From Demequina sp. (lineage in GTDB: Bacteria; Actinomycetota; Actinomycetes; Actinomycetales; Demequinaceae): a stretch of DNA of 36,901 nucleotides. The number at the start of each line of letters is the position of its first letter. Within the stretch, counting starts at the first letter, position 1. The stretch spans positions 1 to 36,901 of the forward strand of contig NZ_JAHEBP010000007.1 in the NCBI RefSeq assembly GCF_024642165.1. Reading direction: 5' to 3'. Of the stretch, positions 34,150-36,901 are shown piece after piece. Under the pieces are notes generated by a model. That model did no database searches, was not told the origin of the DNA, and saw only the letters and a list, made by a program, of their open reading frames with translations. Made by a program: the position numbers and the translations under genes.

Positions 34150-34255
34150 TCTACCCGAAGCGGCGGCGGGGCGGCGGGGCGGGGGGTCGGGGCGGGGCGC
34201 GGGGCGGGGCGGCGAGGGTGGTGGCGGCGAGGGTGGTGGCGGCGGGGCCCCGGAG
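34150..34255 (+). repeat. G-rich tract with 15-bp tandem duplication, between convergent genes
   Basis: GGCGGGGCGGGGGGTCGGGGCGGGGCGCGGGGCGGGG, then (GGCGAGGGTGGTGGC)x2 at 34211-34240. Confidence 0.7.
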
Positions 34256-35083
34256 TCAGCGGGGGTACGCCGCGATGACGCCCGCGTAGGGGCCCAGGAA
34301 GGACGAGGGCTCGGTGTTGCCCGAGACCCACAGCTGCGAGATCTGTCCATCGAGGTAGAGCGCGTCCTCGACGCCCAGCTGGTCGCGGAACATCGCCGCA
34401 AAGTCCCACAGGTTCACGTAGGTCCGGGTGATCGCCAGGTACACGGTGCGGCCATCGGGGCTCACTCCCACGCCCGAGCGGATGGCGGTGTTGGCGCTGC
34501 CCTCGCGAAACTCCGGGTGGATCTCCCCGTCCAGGATGAGCGCGGGACCGGACTGGGTGGCCTGCGAGACGCCGCCGGGGGCGTACTCGGTGGAGTCGAC
34601 CACGGCCGCCGAGCCGTCGTCACGGATCTCGAACACCGCATTGGGCTTGAGGTGGAAGTTTCCGGCGCCGTCCGAGAGGTTGAGCTCGCGCAACTGCTCA
34701 CCGTCAGCGACCAACAGGCCTCCGGGACGCAGATTCTCACTGAAGATGCCGGCGTTGGTGAGCGCCCCGATGCCGGGATGAGACGCGATGTACTCGGCGA
34801 GGTCCGTGCCGTCCGGGTCCTGCGGCCAGTCCACCCGCACGTCCCACGCGTCGAGCGGCAGGGTGACCACGCCGTACGAGCCGTGCTCCCCCAGGTCGAT
34901 CACCCGCACGTCGGTGTCGATCGACGGAGCGGGCGTGGACGATGCGCTCGGGGAGGCCGCGGTGACGCTCGCCTCGGGCGTCGCCGGCGAAGTGGCCGAG
35001 GCCGAGGGCTGGGAGCCTCCCCACGAGCAGCCCGCGAGCAGCACCGCGGTGGCGGCGATTCCGGCGAGGGCGAGGCGTGGCAT
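34256..35083 (-). CDS. Phosphodiester glycosidase (NAGPA-like) lipoprotein
   Basis: Lipobox LLAGC; ALTNAGIFSENLRPGGLLVADG; DALYLDGQISQLW. Confidence 0.8.
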   Translation of the reverse strand: MPRLALAGIAATAVLLAGCSWGGSQPSASATSPATPEASVTAASPSASSTPAPSIDTDVRVIDLGEHGSYGVVTLPLDAWDVRVDWPQDPDGTDLAEYIASHPGIGALTNAGIFSENLRPGGLLVADGEQLRELNLSDGAGNFHLKPNAVFEIRDDGSAAVVDSTEYAPGGVSQATQSGPALILDGEIHPEFREGSANTAIRSGVGVSPDGRTVYLAITRTYVNLWDFAAMFRDQLGVEDALYLDGQISQLWVSGNTEPSSFLGPYAGVIAAYPR

Positions 35084-35167
35084 CAGACGAGGGTACGCGA
35101 GGGAAGCGCAACGACGCGTCGCTCGTTCACCCACCGGCACTCATTCATGTCGACGGCGGGAGCCCTC

Positions 35168-36082
35168 ATGTCCACCACCAGCACCGACGCCGTTCCCGCA
35201 CCCGAGCAAAGACCGCTCGCGGTCGCGGTCCTGGGAACCGGGACCATGGGAGCGGCGATGGCGCGCAACCTCGCCCGCGCGGGGCATCAGGTGCGGGTGT
35301 GGAACCGCACGCCGGCGACGGCCGCCGCGCTGGTCGCGGACGGCGCTTCCGTCGCGTCGACGGCGGCCGAGGCCGTGGTGGGCGCGGACGCGGTGATCAC
35401 GATGCTTCACGATGCCGCCGCGGTGACCGATGTGATGCGCCACGCGGGGCCCGGTCTGCACCCGGGCATGCTGTGGATCCAGTCGTCGACGGTGGGCCTC
35501 GATGCCCACCGTGAGCTCGCCGAGCTGGCGCACGAGCTCGAGCTGCGGCTGGTCGACGCGCCCGTGCTCGGGACGCGCGAACCGGCGGAGGCCGGCGAAC
35601 TGACCGTGCTCGCGGCCGCGGCGGAGGACGCCCGCCCATTCGCCGCGTCAATCTTCGACGCGATCGGGACCCGCACCGTGTGGACGGGAGACGACCCCGA
35701 CGCGGGGAGCGCGCAGGCGCTCAAGCTGGTCGCCAACAGCTGGGTCCTCGCCGCGAACAACGCCGCCGGCGAGGTGGTGGCCCTCGCCCGGGGACTCGGC
35801 GTCGAGCCGTCCCAGTTCCTCGACCTCATCGCCGGAGGCGGGCTCGACATGGGCTACCTGCGGCTCAAGGTCGGGCTCATCATGGACGAGCGGCTGTTTC
35901 CCGCCAGCTTCGCCGTGGCGACCGCGGCCAAGGACGCCGGCCTGATCCTCGAGGCGGCGCGGCACGCCGGCGTCACGGTCGACGGGCTGTCCGCCGCCAG
36001 GGATCGCCTGGAACGCGCGGAGGGCGGCGGCCACGGCCGGGAGGACATGGCGGCCGCGTACTTCGCGTCCTTCGAGCGCTGA
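35168..36082 (+). CDS. NAD(P)-dependent oxidoreductase, 3-hydroxyisobutyrate/6-phosphogluconate dehydrogenase family
   Basis: VAVLGTGTMGAAMARNLARAGHQVRVWNRT; KLVANSWVLAANNAAGEVVALARGLG. Confidence 0.92.
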   Translation: MSTTSTDAVPAPEQRPLAVAVLGTGTMGAAMARNLARAGHQVRVWNRTPATAAALVADGASVASTAAEAVVGADAVITMLHDAAAVTDVMRHAGPGLHPGMLWIQSSTVGLDAHRELAELAHELELRLVDAPVLGTREPAEAGELTVLAAAAEDARPFAASIFDAIGTRTVWTGDDPDAGSAQALKLVANSWVLAANNAAGEVVALARGLGVEPSQFLDLIAGGGLDMGYLRLKVGLIMDERLFPASFAVATAAKDAGLILEAARHAGVTVDGLSAARDRLERAEGGGHGREDMAAAYFASFER

Positions 36083-36110
36083 CGCCGTTCGCGCGCGCCC
36101 CAACGGCGCC

Positions 36111-36135
36111 GCGGGCGACCTTGCGGGGTGCCCGC
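36111..36135. terminator. Possible bidirectional hairpin between convergent genes
   Basis: GCGGGC-N13-GCCCGC; no T-tract. Confidence 0.3.
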
Positions 36136-36147
36136 TCGACCGGCGGG

Positions 36148-36693
36148 TTACCAGACTCCGAGGCCGAGCATCGGCGCCACGATCATGAGCACCACCAGCC
36201 CGAGCACCACGCCCAGCGTGATCGTCGCCCACCTGGGCATCCTGACCCTGACGGCGAGAGCGACGGCCGCCGCGTAGATCGCCATCGTGGCGATAGGCGG
36301 CACCGCGAAGAGGGCGATCTTCCCCGGTTCGCCCGTGACGGCGAGCACGAGCACCAGGGCGCTCAAGGCGCCGGCCGCCACGTACGCCCACCACGCCGAC
36401 CACCGGACGCGGCGCTCGGACCGCAGGAAGACCACCCCTCGCACGCTGAGAAACACGCCCAGCAGGAGCAGTTGGATCCCGGTCACGAGGATCCCGATGA
36501 TGACGAAGGTCAGGTCGATCCACTCGTCTCGCGTCTGCTCGCGCACGCTGGAGACCATGAGTTCACCCACCCCGAACCAGGCGATCCCCGAGGCCAGGAG
36601 CAGGCCCAGTCCCAGCATGACGGCCTCGCTGCCGAGCGTGCGCGCGGGACGCGCCTCCTCGGCGACGGGTGCATCCACGGGCTCGTGCGTCAT
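36148..36693 (-). CDS. Hypothetical multi-TM membrane protein
   Basis: MTHEPVDAPVAEEARPARTLGSEAVMLGLGLLLASG...; five or so hydrophobic segments. Confidence 0.65.
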   Translation of the reverse strand: MTHEPVDAPVAEEARPARTLGSEAVMLGLGLLLASGIAWFGVGELMVSSVREQTRDEWIDLTFVIIGILVTGIQLLLLGVFLSVRGVVFLRSERRVRWSAWWAYVAAGALSALVLVLAVTGEPGKIALFAVPPIATMAIYAAAVALAVRVRMPRWATITLGVVLGLVVLMIVAPMLGLGVW

Positions 36694-36779
36694 GGCCCCA
36701 GCCTGCCCCACGCGGTGCGCACGGCTCAGCACGGCTCGCCGTGCACGGGTTCGCCGTGGCGGCGCGCTGCGCCCCCGCC

Positions 36780-36901
36780 CTACCGCAGCACGGCCCCGAA
36801 GCGCTCCGCGGCCGCTCCGATGATCGCCTCTCGCACCTCGAGAACCTCCTCGGCGGTGAGAGTGTGGTCGTCGGCACGCATCTTGACGTTCACGGCCAGC
36901 G
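36780..36901 (-). CDS. pheT: Phenylalanyl-tRNA synthetase beta subunit, C-terminus (truncated by window edge)
   Basis: LAVNVKMRADDHTLTAEEVLEVREAIIGAAAERFGAVLR*, typical PheT C-terminal anticodon-binding-domain ending. Confidence 0.85.
   Translation of the reverse strand, partial: LAVNVKMRADDHTLTAEEVLEVREAIIGAAAERFGAVLR

Noticed and set aside
33719-36082. 787-aa plus-strand ORF
   Set aside because: Only the C-terminal part from 35168 is real (NAD(P)-dependent dehydrogenase); the rest is shadow frame through the G-rich tract and antisense to the NAGPA-like gene.

Overview
High-GC actinobacterial chromosomal segment. The left edge is the promoter/leader of an rRNA operon on the minus strand (two promoter-like elements and the conserved CTTGAGAACTCAACAGTGTGCC leader motif; the 16S gene itself lies outside the window). 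It is followed by tyrS, an MFS transporter, a uridine-kinase-like / YbaK-like divergent pair, a secreted M23 peptidase with seven tandem VCBS/FG-GAP-like repeats, and a complete minus-strand arginine operon argC-J-B-D-F-R-G-H with ATGA overlaps. From ~14.76 to ~36.7 kb there is a mixed-strand accessory block: quinone oxidoreductase, GNAT, SDRs, macro-domain protein, Rv2578c-like radical SAM protein, a DUF4914-like protein with an HPr-kinase-like P-loop, MarR/VOC/DUF4386 genes, a P-type ATPase, an acetyltransferase and others. The right edge is the C-terminus of pheT on the minus strand, so pheT and argC, which are adjacent or nearly so in many actinobacteria, are separated here by ~22 kb. The best leads are: (i) a DUF4914-like protein with a GxSGxGKSE Walker A and a 5'-UTR hairpin; (ii) a perfect LexA/SOS box against the radical SAM gene start; (iii) repeated TANNNT-(6-7 nt)-start-codon geometry, indicating many leaderless mRNAs, including a divergent gene pair whose two -10 elements overlap and a 9-codon minicistron overlapping the P-type ATPase start; (iv) an ARG box covering the argC -10; (v) a two-site MarR-type operator. 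All calls were made by eye with no database search.
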